From assembly GCA_022790855.1 (NCBI GenBank), contig JAAVYA010000041.1:1-61493 (forward strand): a stretch of DNA of 61,493 nt. The letters run 5' to 3'. Position 1 is the stretch's first letter. Each line of letters begins with the position of its first letter. A program made the translations under genes and the position numbers. The notes beneath the pieces were generated by a model. It was not told the DNA's origin. It searched no databases and worked only from the letters and a program-made list of their open reading frames with translations. This DNA is from Lachnospiraceae bacterium (GTDB lineage Bacteria > Bacillota > Clostridia > Lachnospirales > Lachnospiraceae). Positions 8,229 through 16,833 of this stretch are shown here, one piece after another.

Positions 8229-8953
8229 GCATGCCGCCCTATTTTGGGCATCCTTCCATACTGTGAAATCAACCGATCCGTCAGCCGGGACGCTTCGTTT
8301 CTGGTAAGGGTTTCCAGCTCAGCGGGCAATTCTATTTTATGATATCCGGCAAAATCCTTCAAGTATTTCTTTTGTTGGGAAGTTATGGGACTTCGCTTTT
8401 TCACCTTATACTCCAAGGCTGTGGGGGCGAAAAGTTCTTCCCTCCCTGCTCCGAATTCTCTCCATAACAGTTCCAGCAAACGGCCGCAGGCCCTTGCGTC
8501 CTCCAGGGCACGATGTTTCTGCCCCTGGAACAATCCAAACCGCAAGCCTAAAGCTTCTAACGTCTTACTCTCCTCTTTGGGAAGCAATTTCCTGGAAAGC
8601 TTCAGCGTATCCAATCCCCATGCCTCCAGGGACAATCCCAAATTCACTGCGTTTTGCTTTAAAAAACTGAAATCATAATACAGATTATGTCCCACCAGAG
8701 GAAGTCCCTGCCAAAATTCCAAAAAATTCTCCATCGCCCGGCGAAGATCTGCTCCCCCCTGCGCCATAACCGAAGTAATGCCGGTGAGGGCTGCGATCTC
8801 CTCCGGCAGAGGAATCCCGGGATTCACGATGACCTGGAATTTTTCCGTTTCTTCTCCCCTTTGGCAGCGTACCGCTCCAATCTCCAAAATTCGGTCCCTG
8901 CTGGCCTTTAATCCGGTCATTTCCAGATCAACGGCCACATATTCTTCTAACAT
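8222..8953 (-). CDS. DEDDh 3'-5' exonuclease (DnaQ-like)
   Basis: The protein carries the DnaQ-type exonuclease motifs: Exo I DLEMTG (Asp9, Glu11), Exo II HNLYYDFSF (Asp94) and Exo IIIepsilon HRALEDA (His147, Asp152), so the two-metal active site is complete. It is related to the proofreading epsilon subunit and to the exonuclease domain of PolC but is a stand-alone protein of 243 residues with an extra C-terminal region of about 60 residues (SPITSQQKKYLKDFAGYH). It overlaps nth by seven bases, which suggests a common DNA-repair role. Exact substrate unknown. Confidence 0.9.
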   Translation of the reverse strand: MLEEYVAVDLEMTGLKASRDRILEIGAVRCQRGEETEKFQVIVNPGIPLPEEIAALTGITSVMAQGGADLRRAMENFLEFWQGLPLVGHNLYYDFSFLKQNAVNLGLSLEAWGLDTLKLSRKLLPKEESKTLEALGLRFGLFQGQKHRALEDARACGRLLELLWREFGAGREELFAPTALEYKVKKRSPITSQQKKYLKDFAGYHKIELPAELETLTRNEASRLTDRLISQYGRMPKIGRHAH

Positions 8954-9579
8954 GTCTTATCCCCCGCCCTGCATAAATCCTCCAGAAAACATTGGCCGCA
9001 TTTGGGAGAACGGGCGGTGCAGATCGTCCTTCCCAGGGTAATGATCTGGATATTGTATAGGATCCAGTGATCCTTCGGCAGCGCCTTCATCAAATCAAAT
9101 TCAATCTTAACCGGATCCTCTTCCTTGGTAAATCCCAGACGGTTGGAAATCCGTTTTACATGAGTATCCACCACAATACTTGGTTCTTCATAGACATTCC
9201 CTCGTATGACATTGGCGGTTTTCCTTCCCACTCCGGCTAAGGTCAGCAAGTCATCCAGCTCCCTGGGAACTTCCCCCTGGTATTCTGTGAGAATCCTGCG
9301 GGCGCATGCAATAATGTTTTTGGCTTTGTTATGATAAAATCCTGTGGAATGAATATCCTGCTCCAATTCCTTTAATTCTGCGGCCGCAAACTTTTCCAGA
9401 GAATCATATTTTTGAAACAGTTCCTTTGTCACGATATTAACCCGTGCGTCGGTACACTGGGCGCTTAAGATCACTGCAATTAGAAGCTGCCAGGGATTTT
9501 CATGATCCAGATAACAGCGGTACTCTCTGCCGTAAGCTTCATCCAGCCGTCCCAGGATCTCTTTGGTGCGTTTTGTCAT
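8947..9579 (-). CDS. nth: Endonuclease III (DNA glycosylase/AP lyase)
   Basis: Removes oxidised pyrimidines and cleaves the abasic site. The helix-hairpin-helix LAGVGRKTA (114-122) holds the catalytic Lys120; Asp138 lies in VVDTHVKR; the 4Fe-4S cluster cysteines are Cys187, Cys194, Cys197 and Cys203 with the canonical 6-2-5 spacing. Length 210 is typical. The start overlaps the 3' end of the radical SAM gene by about 41 bases, and its own ribosome site (GAGGAAA) lies inside that gene. Confidence 0.97.
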   Translation of the reverse strand: MTKRTKEILGRLDEAYGREYRCYLDHENPWQLLIAVILSAQCTDARVNIVTKELFQKYDSLEKFAAAELKELEQDIHSTGFYHNKAKNIIACARRILTEYQGEVPRELDDLLTLAGVGRKTANVIRGNVYEEPSIVVDTHVKRISNRLGFTKEEDPVKIEFDLMKALPKDHWILYNIQIITLGRTICTARSPKCGQCFLEDLCRAGDKTC

Positions 9580-11278
9580 TGGTCATTTCCTCCGGTTCTA
9601 TGGGTATTACAGCCGCCTGGCCAGTTATGGGATCCCGCTCGTCATAGGAAAACAAATAAAACTGCCGCTTGTCTTTACGTCTGGGATACCCCTTTTGGCT
9701 CCTTTGAAGCAGCCTGGTAAAATCAAAATAAAAGCCTTCCAAATGAGCGTTCTTTTTCCCGCAGATTCGTCTGGACGCCCCTTGCCATTCCTGCCAGCAG
9801 GCCGCCCAGACAGGGCGGCTCTTCATCCGCTCTCTGCTGTACAAATCAAAGGTCAGCGTTTCCTGATACAGCGCCCTGGGGCCGCCTGTCTCCTCTATAA
9901 AATCCAGTAAAATCTCACAACGGCGCATCCGGGAATGACTCAAAAAGAACAATCTCTTTTGATCGTAAAATTCCCCCAGCCTGTAAAACAGCTCAAAGGG
10001 GCTGTCAAAAGCCTCCTCCAGCACTCGCATGGTCATGCCAAACTGGCCGCTGTTATAATAAACCTCCAGCATCTCCTCCACCCTTTTGATACACATTAGC
10101 TCCTCATAAGACAGCCAATCCGTGGCCAACACCTCAAAAGGCGGCGCATCCTGGTGTAAAATCCCATAATCCTTTCGTTTTTCATACATACGGGAGCCTT
10201 TCAATACTTTCAAGAAACCAAGTTGAAGCTGGTGGGGATGCAGCCGGTAAATACGGTCAAAAGATTCCTGAAAGCTTTCCAAGCCTTCCAGGGGAAGGCC
10301 GGCGATCAAATCCAGATGCAGATGTACGTTTCCTGCTTCCTTCAGTCTTTTTACCGCCGTCTCAAGCCGCTGTAGATCTGTAATCCGGCAGACCTCTTTT
10401 AGGGTCGCCTTGTTTGCCGACTGTACGCCGATTTCCAACTGCACCAGCCCGGGACGCAAAGTGGCGAGAAGCTCCAATTCCTCCTTCGTCAGTAAATCCG
10501 CTGCGATTTCAAAGTGGAAATTTGTAACCCCATTATCATGCTCTTTCAGGAAACGCCAGATGGATAAGGCATGCTCATGATTACAGTTAAAGGTACGGTC
10601 CGTGAATTTTACCTGAGGCACCCGCTCCAAAAGAAAATGAGCCAATTCCCGGTACACAAGAGATAGTCTTCTGAACCGGAGATTCTTTTCTATAGAAGAA
10701 AGGCAGTAGCTGCAGGAAAACGGACAGCCCCTGCTGGTTTCATAGTAAATGATACGGTTCTCCCAGTTTTCCAAATGCTCGTAGAAAAAAGGAAGCTCAT
10801 CCATGGAAAGGGGCTCCCTATGAGGCGTTTCCATCAGCTCTTTCCTGGAATTCCGAAATATAAGCCCTTTCACCTGATTCAGGTCCGGCCCGTCCATATA
10901 GTGGCTGCACAACTGCCGAAACGTCTCCTCGCCTTCCCCCCGGATGACTCCCCGAAACTCAGGATGCTGTTCTAAAAACAGCCTGCTCTCATAAGACACC
11001 TCCGGGCCGCCCGCCCATATGGGAAGATCCGGCCTCAATTTATGCATCTCTTTCGCAATCTCGCATACATAGGCTATATTCCAAATATAGCAGGAAAACA
11101 GCAGCACATCCGGCTGCCGCTTGTAAATTTCCTGTAAAATCATCTCGGTCCGATGATTGATGGTATACTCTGCTGTCTCCGTATAAGCCGCATATTCCCT
11201 GGCATACGCTTTCAAGCTGTACACCGCCGGGTTGGAGTGGATGTATTTTGCATTGATAGCCACAAGTAAGATCTTCAT
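9539..11278 (-). CDS. B12-binding-domain radical SAM protein (DUF4080 type)
   Basis: The N-terminal 120 residues form a B12-binding Rossmann-like domain (ILLVAINAKYIHSNPAVYSL, GGPEVSYES), followed by a radical SAM core with CPFSCSYC near residues 185-192 that binds the 4Fe-4S cluster, and a C-terminal region of about 200 residues matching the DUF4080 style. The cobalamin-binding histidine motif is not obvious, which is common in this subgroup. Reaction unknown; methyl transfer or tRNA/small-molecule modification are options. The ATG at 11278 is favoured because AGGGAA lies seven bases upstream; it overlaps the corrinoid-protein stop (TGATG). A GTG one codon earlier is possible. Confidence 0.88.
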   Translation of the reverse strand: MKILLVAINAKYIHSNPAVYSLKAYAREYAAYTETAEYTINHRTEMILQEIYKRQPDVLLFSCYIWNIAYVCEIAKEMHKLRPDLPIWAGGPEVSYESRLFLEQHPEFRGVIRGEGEETFRQLCSHYMDGPDLNQVKGLIFRNSRKELMETPHREPLSMDELPFFYEHLENWENRIIYYETSRGCPFSCSYCLSSIEKNLRFRRLSLVYRELAHFLLERVPQVKFTDRTFNCNHEHALSIWRFLKEHDNGVTNFHFEIAADLLTKEELELLATLRPGLVQLEIGVQSANKATLKEVCRITDLQRLETAVKRLKEAGNVHLHLDLIAGLPLEGLESFQESFDRIYRLHPHQLQLGFLKVLKGSRMYEKRKDYGILHQDAPPFEVLATDWLSYEELMCIKRVEEMLEVYYNSGQFGMTMRVLEEAFDSPFELFYRLGEFYDQKRLFFLSHSRMRRCEILLDFIEETGGPRALYQETLTFDLYSRERMKSRPVWAACWQEWQGASRRICGKKNAHLEGFYFDFTRLLQRSQKGYPRRKDKRQFYLFSYDERDPITGQAAVIPIEPEEMTNDKTHQRDPGTAG

Positions 11279-11928
11279 CACGATTTTCCCTTTCTTCGTT
11301 CCAGCGCTTTCTTTGCCTCCATAGCCGCCATCCCCGCATCCTTCGTATAAATATCGGCTCCAATACTTTTGGCAAACCCCTCCGTAACCGGAGCGCCGCC
11401 TACCATAACAATAAAACGATCCCGCAGCCGCCGGCTTATGAGCCGTCCCACTACCTTCTGCATTTGGGGCATGGTGGTGGTCAGCATGGCGGACATGCAG
11501 ATGATATCCGCCTTATATTCTATGGCTTTCTCCAGAAAGGTATCTGCTTTTACGTCATATCCAAGGTCATATACCAAAAAACCCACTCCCCGCAACATCA
11601 TGATCACCAGATTTTTCCCGATGTTATGAAGATCCCCCTTCACAGTTCCGATCACTACCGTACCCACAGGTTCTATGGGCTGTTCTTCTAAATACTCGCT
11701 TAAAATCGTAGTCCCTACAGTCATGGCATGACTGGCCAAAATGACTTCCGGAACATAGAACTGTTCGTTATGATATTTTCTGGTTACGGATTCCATAGCG
11801 GGAACCAAACCAGAATCCACAATCTCCCGGGGCGTACATCCTTCTTCCAGCGCCTGTTGAATCAGCCACTTCACACTTCTCCCTTTCCCCGCCTCGATTG
11901 CAGCGATTATTTCCTCCATGACAGCCAT
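11278..11928 (-). CDS. Corrinoid protein of a methyltransferase system
   Basis: Two-domain B12 carrier: a helical N-terminal cap (about 1-85) and a Rossmann B12-binding domain with the DLHNIG signature (Asp99, His101, Gly104) and a GGAPV motif near residue 180. Such proteins shuttle the methyl group between a substrate-specific methyltransferase and a second methyltransferase that passes it to tetrahydrofolate or coenzyme M. It sits between the RACo-type activator and the radical SAM protein. The substrate-specific methyltransferase is absent from the window, so the methyl donor cannot be named. Confidence 0.92.
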   Translation of the reverse strand: MAVMEEIIAAIEAGKGRSVKWLIQQALEEGCTPREIVDSGLVPAMESVTRKYHNEQFYVPEVILASHAMTVGTTILSEYLEEQPIEPVGTVVIGTVKGDLHNIGKNLVIMMLRGVGFLVYDLGYDVKADTFLEKAIEYKADIICMSAMLTTTMPQMQKVVGRLISRRLRDRFIVMVGGAPVTEGFAKSIGADIYTKDAGMAAMEAKKALERRKGKS

Positions 11929-11938
11929 TTTCTATCCC

Positions 11939-13513
11939 CTATTCAAAAAACATATACTCCGTATAAAATTGATTGAAGTCTTTATCGGATGACAGCTCCA
12001 CTTCATCGGACGACGCTATGATCTGCCTAAGACGCTTCGCTGCATCTCCTTCGGTAAGATAACGTCTGGCGCCGCTTAAGGAGCTGTTTCCCACGGCAGT
12101 CGTTTTTCCTTCCAGTTCTTCCGGCAGCATTCCGATCCCAACGGCCTTTTTTAAATCCACCCGATATCCGAAGCCTCCTGCCAGAAATACTTGGCCTACG
12201 TCCTTATAACCAATGCCAGATCGCAAAAGCAGCGTCTCAATCCCTGCCCGCACCGCAGATTTGGCAAGCTGGATCTCCCGTACATCCTTCTGGGTAAAAA
12301 CAATCGTCTCCCCCTGTTTCGTATCGGCCAAAGGAAATCCCTCTTCAAAATAATCTTCTTCCAGCATCCCCGTCTCATCCACCAGCTCTTCTTTTACAAG
12401 CTCATAAGCCGTCTCTATCACACCTGTCCCGCACAGTCCTACTGGGGGCTGATCTCCAATCGTCTCCACTTGTGCGGTTCCTTCCTGAACGGATACGCCG
12501 CAGATTGCCCCAGGAACGCTGCCCATTCCCCAGGAAATATTTCCTCCTTCAAAGGCCGGCCCTGCCGCCGTGGAAGTTACAAGAATCCCGTCTTTGCTTC
12601 CAAGGGCCATCTCCCCGTTGGTTCCCAGGTCGATCAGCAGACAGGGACTCTCCATCCGGTCAAAATCACAGGCCAGCATTCCAGCGGAGATATCGGCTCC
12701 CACATAAGTGGTAATTCCCGGCAGCAGCGTCACCTGAGCGTTCAGCTTTAAGGCCGTCTCTCCATGTTCTTTGATCTGGGAGGCGAACATCTCTTCAAAT
12801 GTTGCGGTAATGGTATCAATATTCACCGGGGTAAAGGGGTATACCCCCAGGGTCTCGCAGGAATATCCCATAAGAAGATGTCCCATGGTGGTATTTCCGG
12901 CTATGGCGATCTTGCCCACCAATTCAGGCTGGGCGCCGCTTTCTTCTAGCAGCCGCCGGATCCCTTCATATAAGTCTCGGCAGATGCTTTCCTGCAGCGC
13001 TTCTTTTTCCCCCTCATTGGAAGCCTGTATCCGTGAAATGACGTCCGCGCCGTAAGCGCGTTGATGATTGATAGAAGTCACGGTATGCAGCGGCTGGCCC
13101 TGGGAACGCCCAACCAGCTCCATAGCAATGGTGGTAGTGCCGATATCTATGGCAATATCATACCCAGATTCCGTCTTTACCGATCTTATTTCTTCCTCAG
13201 AGCTTCCTGCCACAACCTCAAACTGAGATTCGTCCGCCGATGCAATCACCAATGTGCAGTCTTCTCTGGGATAAGCGGTGCAGGCCAGCCTCCATCCGGC
13301 TTCCAGCTCTTCCTGTCCGAGACATTTCACATCTTCCTCTCCCGGCTCCGTGGCTCCTTTTGTCATCTGTACCCGACACTTCCCACAGCGTCCCCCTCCG
13401 CCGCAGGCCGCACTGATATAAACCCCCTGATCTCTTAACTGATCCAGCAGAGCTTCTTCTTCCTTCCCCTGGAATACAATCGTTTTTCCATCCCTAATCA
13501 CTTTTATTTCCAT
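11939..13513 (-). CDS. Corrinoid activator (2Fe-2S plus ASKHA, RACo/RamA-like)
   Basis: An N-terminal plant-type ferredoxin domain binds a 2Fe-2S cluster through Cys37, Cys43, Cys46 and Cys78 (CGGGGRCGKC). A middle and C-terminal DUF4445/ASKHA ATPase follows, with DIAIDIGTTTIAMEL, LIDLGTNGEMALG and AGGFGYRV nucleotide-binding motifs. RACo-type proteins reduce inactive cob(II)alamin in corrinoid proteins back to Co(I) with ATP. I place the start at MEIKVIRDG, with GGAG nine bases upstream; an ATG five codons earlier has its Shine-Dalgarno too close. It heads the operon with the corrinoid and radical SAM genes and has a near-consensus promoter. Confidence 0.92.
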   Translation of the reverse strand: MEIKVIRDGKTIVFQGKEEEALLDQLRDQGVYISAACGGGGRCGKCRVQMTKGATEPGEEDVKCLGQEELEAGWRLACTAYPREDCTLVIASADESQFEVVAGSSEEEIRSVKTESGYDIAIDIGTTTIAMELVGRSQGQPLHTVTSINHQRAYGADVISRIQASNEGEKEALQESICRDLYEGIRRLLEESGAQPELVGKIAIAGNTTMGHLLMGYSCETLGVYPFTPVNIDTITATFEEMFASQIKEHGETALKLNAQVTLLPGITTYVGADISAGMLACDFDRMESPCLLIDLGTNGEMALGSKDGILVTSTAAGPAFEGGNISWGMGSVPGAICGVSVQEGTAQVETIGDQPPVGLCGTGVIETAYELVKEELVDETGMLEEDYFEEGFPLADTKQGETIVFTQKDVREIQLAKSAVRAGIETLLLRSGIGYKDVGQVFLAGGFGYRVDLKKAVGIGMLPEELEGKTTAVGNSSLSGARRYLTEGDAAKRLRQIIASSDEVELSSDKDFNQFYTEYMFFE

Positions 13514-13568
13514 GGCTTCATTCTCCATTTCCTAAAATGCATATCCGTCCCGCTTCTGTCCTGTGTCC

Positions 13569-13597
13569 AGAATACGATATTTTCCACAATACGTCAA
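13569..13597 (-). promoter_or_regulatory. Promoter of the RACo-corrinoid operon
   Basis: TTGACG and TATTCT on the minus strand are separated by 17 bases, giving a start point near 13562 and a leader of about 50 bases. It reads into the RACo-type gene and onwards to nth and the exonuclease. Confidence 0.7.
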
Positions 13598-13669
13598 GAG
13601 GCCGCCCCTGCTGGCACGACAATCCCATGAGTGTGTTCTGCAAATATATCACGTCCAAATACTATGAGC

Positions 13670-13710
13670 AAAGGACAAACGGCTATCCCGAAGATAGTTG
13701 TTTGTCCTTT
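13670..13710 (-). terminator. Strong hairpin downstream of the secreted adhesin-like gene
   Basis: An 18-bp stem with only G-U irregularities (13670-13687 with 13693-13710) closes a loop that reads UUCGG on the minus-strand transcript. It starts 22 bases after the stop of the 13732-15246 gene. There is no long T tract, so it could also act as an mRNA 3'-end stabiliser. Confidence 0.6.
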
Positions 13711-13731
13711 GGATGAATTATCGTTTATCGC

Positions 13732-15246
13732 TTATCGTTTTGTCACAACTTTTTTGGGTTCAGACCAGGAAGAATAATAGGTCTTTTTAGAAACTGTTTT
13801 GTAGCTTCTTATTCTGACATAATAATTCTTTTTAGCCTTCAGCCCCGTTTTCTCCAGAGAAGCCGCCTTATTTCCCTGAACTTTTAAGGTCTTACTATCT
13901 CGGAAACTTTTATTTAAAGAATACTGAATCTGATAGCCAGAACTCTCCTGAGAGCTCTGCTTCTTCCATTTTATGATAAATCCTTTTTTCGTACCCTTAA
14001 GCGCTTTCATCTTTGGAGCCTTTGGGTTGATTTTAAACGATTTAGAAAAACTTCCTGTATAATTGCCTTTAAAGCGAACAGTCACTTTATAAGCGCCAAC
14101 TGATTTACATGTTCCAGAATAGGAAATAGAATAATTCGAGGAAGAAATAGGATTTTTATTTGCATCTATTACCGTCACGGCCGGTTTTTGTATCTTGCCA
14201 TTATAGGTATAGGTAAGCTTAGACAATTTCAAACTCTTGGCATACGGAATTGTCTTTTTCTCTATACGGCCGCAGCCGGAACATTTTCGAATCTTCTTTC
14301 CGTCCTTTTTGGTAGTTGCCTTCGTGACGCTGCTCGTCTTATAGGTATGCGCTTTCTTAGCGATCGTTTTTGTTTTTGTCTCTTCACAAACAGTACAAGT
14401 ATAGACTTTTTTCCCAGTTTTACTGCAGGTCGCCTCTTTTTCTATTTTTCCTTTATCCCAACTATGGGTATGAGTGTCGGAAAACTGTAAAATATATTTT
14501 CCACTTCCACCATAATATTTACTTACTCTGATATAATAGGTTCCGGCCGGCATCTTCTCATTAACCAAAAACTCCCTGTTGATGGGCCTCTCTCTGTAAA
14601 GCTCCCGATAATCCGAATCATAGACTGCGATAATTCCATCTACTCCTGGTTCCGGCATGGCTCCATTATAATGATTGATATACCGGATGCTGGTAAAAGT
14701 CTCTTTTGGCAATGTAAAGCGATAAAAATCATAATCCTCATTTACAGAAAGAAAACCCTTGATTGTCTTTTTTCCTGAAAGCTTCATTGCCGTTTCATAT
14801 TTATCGTTAGGTTCTATTTCATTACTATTTGCCGACTCAAACGAAGCCCTCAGCCTATATGTCCCCGTACAAGAACCTGCATGACCATGTATGCGTACCA
14901 TGTAAGTTCCCGCCGAGAGATCTGCCTCTACATTCATCGTCTTCGGATTTTCTGTAGAAGTATTGCCCAAAAGATTTGATTTCACATAGCACTCCGCCAT
15001 GTCTTCATCATAGATATAAACATAAGAATAGCCAATTCCAAGTCCCTGATATTGTATTGTCAATGTACCCTGATTAGGAATCGTTACTCGGTACCAATTT
15101 ACACCTCCCCTCTCTGTCAACTCCCCATTTGTCCACGTTTCACTGATCGGAAGATCATAAGTCGCCGCCAGCACGTCTGTTTTTCCAAAAAACAAAATAC
15201 AAAAAGCCAGCAGGCATAAATTTAAAAGTCTTTTCCACGCCTTCAT
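13732..15246 (-). CDS. Secreted multidomain adhesin-like protein with Fn3-like C-terminus
   Basis: The ATG of MKAWKRLL follows a perfect AGGAGGAG site, so the frame open further upstream is not used. A signal peptide (about 1-26) is followed by two PPC-like beta-sandwich regions (about 30-230, with GTYMVRIHGHAGSCTG and GTYYIRVSKYYGGSG), then two Cys-rich knuckles with paired CxxC-type cysteines (CSKTGKKVYTCTVC and CSGCGR), a bacterial beta-sandwich repeat (about 340-415) and a Lys-rich fibronectin-III-like module that ends the protein. No sortase LPxTG or S-layer motif is seen. This architecture is common in secreted Lachnospiraceae proteins and is probably binding rather than catalytic. Confidence 0.82.
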   Translation of the reverse strand: MKAWKRLLNLCLLAFCILFFGKTDVLAATYDLPISETWTNGELTERGGVNWYRVTIPNQGTLTIQYQGLGIGYSYVYIYDEDMAECYVKSNLLGNTSTENPKTMNVEADLSAGTYMVRIHGHAGSCTGTYRLRASFESANSNEIEPNDKYETAMKLSGKKTIKGFLSVNEDYDFYRFTLPKETFTSIRYINHYNGAMPEPGVDGIIAVYDSDYRELYRERPINREFLVNEKMPAGTYYIRVSKYYGGSGKYILQFSDTHTHSWDKGKIEKEATCSKTGKKVYTCTVCEETKTKTIAKKAHTYKTSSVTKATTKKDGKKIRKCSGCGRIEKKTIPYAKSLKLSKLTYTYNGKIQKPAVTVIDANKNPISSSNYSISYSGTCKSVGAYKVTVRFKGNYTGSFSKSFKINPKAPKMKALKGTKKGFIIKWKKQSSQESSGYQIQYSLNKSFRDSKTLKVQGNKAASLEKTGLKAKKNYYVRIRSYKTVSKKTYYSSWSEPKKVVTKR

Positions 15247-15331
15247 AATACTTCTCCTCCTCTTTTCTTTTAATTGGGTGTTTGCGAAACGCCAAAACCT
15301 ATGATAACAATTCCACTCACAACGCCATTTA

Positions 15332-15430
15332 GTTAAGGGAGGGACGCCAGAGAAAAGGGGAGTGAACAGCCGCAAATGGTCTGCTGCTGTTTCACTCCCC
15401 TTTTCTCTGGCATCCCTTCCAGCCCTTAAC
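15332..15430. repeat. 99-bp imperfect palindrome
   Basis: The two arms (15332-15370 and 15386-15430) are nearly perfect inverted copies, ends included (GTTAAGGG and CCCTTAAC), with a few unpaired bases. The inner part looks like a Rho-independent terminator (AAAAGGGGAGTGAA paired with TTCACTCCCCTTTT) after the downstream end of the second corrinoid gene. The extra outer arms make the unit unusually long for a simple terminator. Confidence 0.8.
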
Positions 15431-15477
15431 TAACCTTATGTATCACAGCATTGTTCCGTACATACTGAAACACCCGC

Positions 15478-16113
15478 CTATTTTGTCACCGCTGCTTTCG
15501 CTGTCTCTGCGCATGTAGCCGCATCCGGTGTATAGTAATCTGCGCCGATCTGGTCTGCAAAGCTCTGGTTTACCGGAGCGCCGCCTACCATAACAATGTA
15601 TTTATCCCGCAATCCCCGGCTTTCAAGCTCATCAATCACGGACTGCATGCTGGGCATGGTGGTGGTCAGCAATGCGGACATGCAGATCACATTTGCTCCT
15701 ACTTCTTCTGCCTTGTCAACAAATACTGCCGGCTCTACGTCAACGCCAAGATCCGTTACTTCGAATCCAACGCCCTTTAACATCATAGCAACCAGGTTCT
15801 TGCCGATATCATGAAGATCGCCCTTCACCGTACCGATCACAACCTTGCCTACCGGCTCGTTTCCTACCTCGATCAGCTTCGGCTCCAGAATTGCAAGTCC
15901 CGCATTCAATGCTCTTGCAGCAACCAGAACTTCCGGTACGAACACTTCATTGTTCTTGAATTTCTCACCGATGACCATCATACCTGCCAGAAGGCCCTCG
16001 TTCAGGATCTCTTTCGGATCCTTTCCCTCGTCCAAAGCTTCCTGTACCAATGCCTTTACATTCTTTGCTCTGCCCTTCTGTAAAAACTCGCTAATCTCAT
16101 GGATATCTGCCAT
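15478..16113 (-). CDS. Second corrinoid protein of a methyltransferase system
   Basis: A close paralogue of the corrinoid protein at 11278-11928, with the same helical cap and DLHDIG signature at Asp99/His101. It is a separate transcription unit: the gene has its own AAGGAGG site (start at MADIHE; an ATG 18 bases upstream overlaps that site) and is followed by the 99-bp terminator-like palindrome. In known systems such a protein is encoded next to an MttB- or MtaB-type methyltransferase; none lies here. It may serve methyltransferases encoded elsewhere and be reactivated by the RACo-type protein downstream. Confidence 0.92.
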   Translation of the reverse strand: MADIHEISEFLQKGRAKNVKALVQEALDEGKDPKEILNEGLLAGMMVIGEKFKNNEVFVPEVLVAARALNAGLAILEPKLIEVGNEPVGKVVIGTVKGDLHDIGKNLVAMMLKGVGFEVTDLGVDVEPAVFVDKAEEVGANVICMSALLTTTMPSMQSVIDELESRGLRDKYIVMVGGAPVNQSFADQIGADYYTPDAATCAETAKAAVTK

Positions 16114-16236
16114 TCCTGTTTCCTCCTTCATGAATACGGGATTCCCGCTGCTTTTCTGTGATAATTCTAGTATAAAAGCTTTCTCACTCCTGGTTTGTAC
16201 TTTTTTTAGAAAACAGGTATTTTTTTTACTTTTTTG

Positions 16237-16815
16237 CTAAAATTGCCTCCATGCCAGCCGTGTCAAAATATCGGCTGCCGCCAACAGCAAGATTACCGCC
16301 CCTGCCGCCTGAGCCTTGCGTTTCTGTTCAAATCCCAGCCGATATCCCGTATATATTCCCAGGGAAGTACCTAAGATACTGAAGGCCAGAAGCATTAGAA
16401 CAGAAACAGGTGCCTCAAATTCCAGAAACCGGAATGCACTCCCGGCAGGCAGCATATATGCAGAGGCGGCAACCTGTTGTAAATTAGGCCTCCATTTGGG
16501 GGACAATTCTCTCTTTTCTGTAACGGGTTCATTTTTCCAAACCTGGATCAGCAGGCGGATCCCAAGCCCAAAAAAAATCATTGCTGCAAAAAATTTTCCC
16601 AATACCGTTTCCCGTCCTCCTGCCTGCCGTTCCACCAGTGCAGATAACAGATATCCTGCCAGGAAGACCACCGTCTGGCAAAAAGCGGTAAATGAGCAGA
16701 GAAGAGACAGCCGCTTTCTTTCAATTTTGGCTATCAAAGATCCCCGGCAGGCCATTACTGCAAATAAATCCAAGCACATACCGCCAAGAATCAGCATCTC
16801 TTCTACCCAGCTCAT
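16237..16815 (-). CDS. MntP-like small membrane exporter
   Basis: About six transmembrane helices in 192 residues, with the LDLFAVMACRGSLI segment in helix 1 that resembles the Asp-containing DAFAVS helix of MntP/DUF204 manganese exporters, and a related GTSLGIYTGYRLG segment in the second half. The match is remote: the second-half Asp is not clearly conserved and the usual GG motifs differ, so ion specificity is uncertain. It starts 18 bases after the YhgE-like gene and has a good AGGAGG site, so it is likely the last gene of the tetR-MMPL operon. Confidence 0.6.
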   Translation of the reverse strand: MSWVEEMLILGGMCLDLFAVMACRGSLIAKIERKRLSLLCSFTAFCQTVVFLAGYLLSALVERQAGGRETVLGKFFAAMIFFGLGIRLLIQVWKNEPVTEKRELSPKWRPNLQQVAASAYMLPAGSAFRFLEFEAPVSVLMLLAFSILGTSLGIYTGYRLGFEQKRKAQAAGAVILLLAAADILTRLAWRQF

Positions 16816-16833
16816 ACCTTTAACCTCCTGTTA

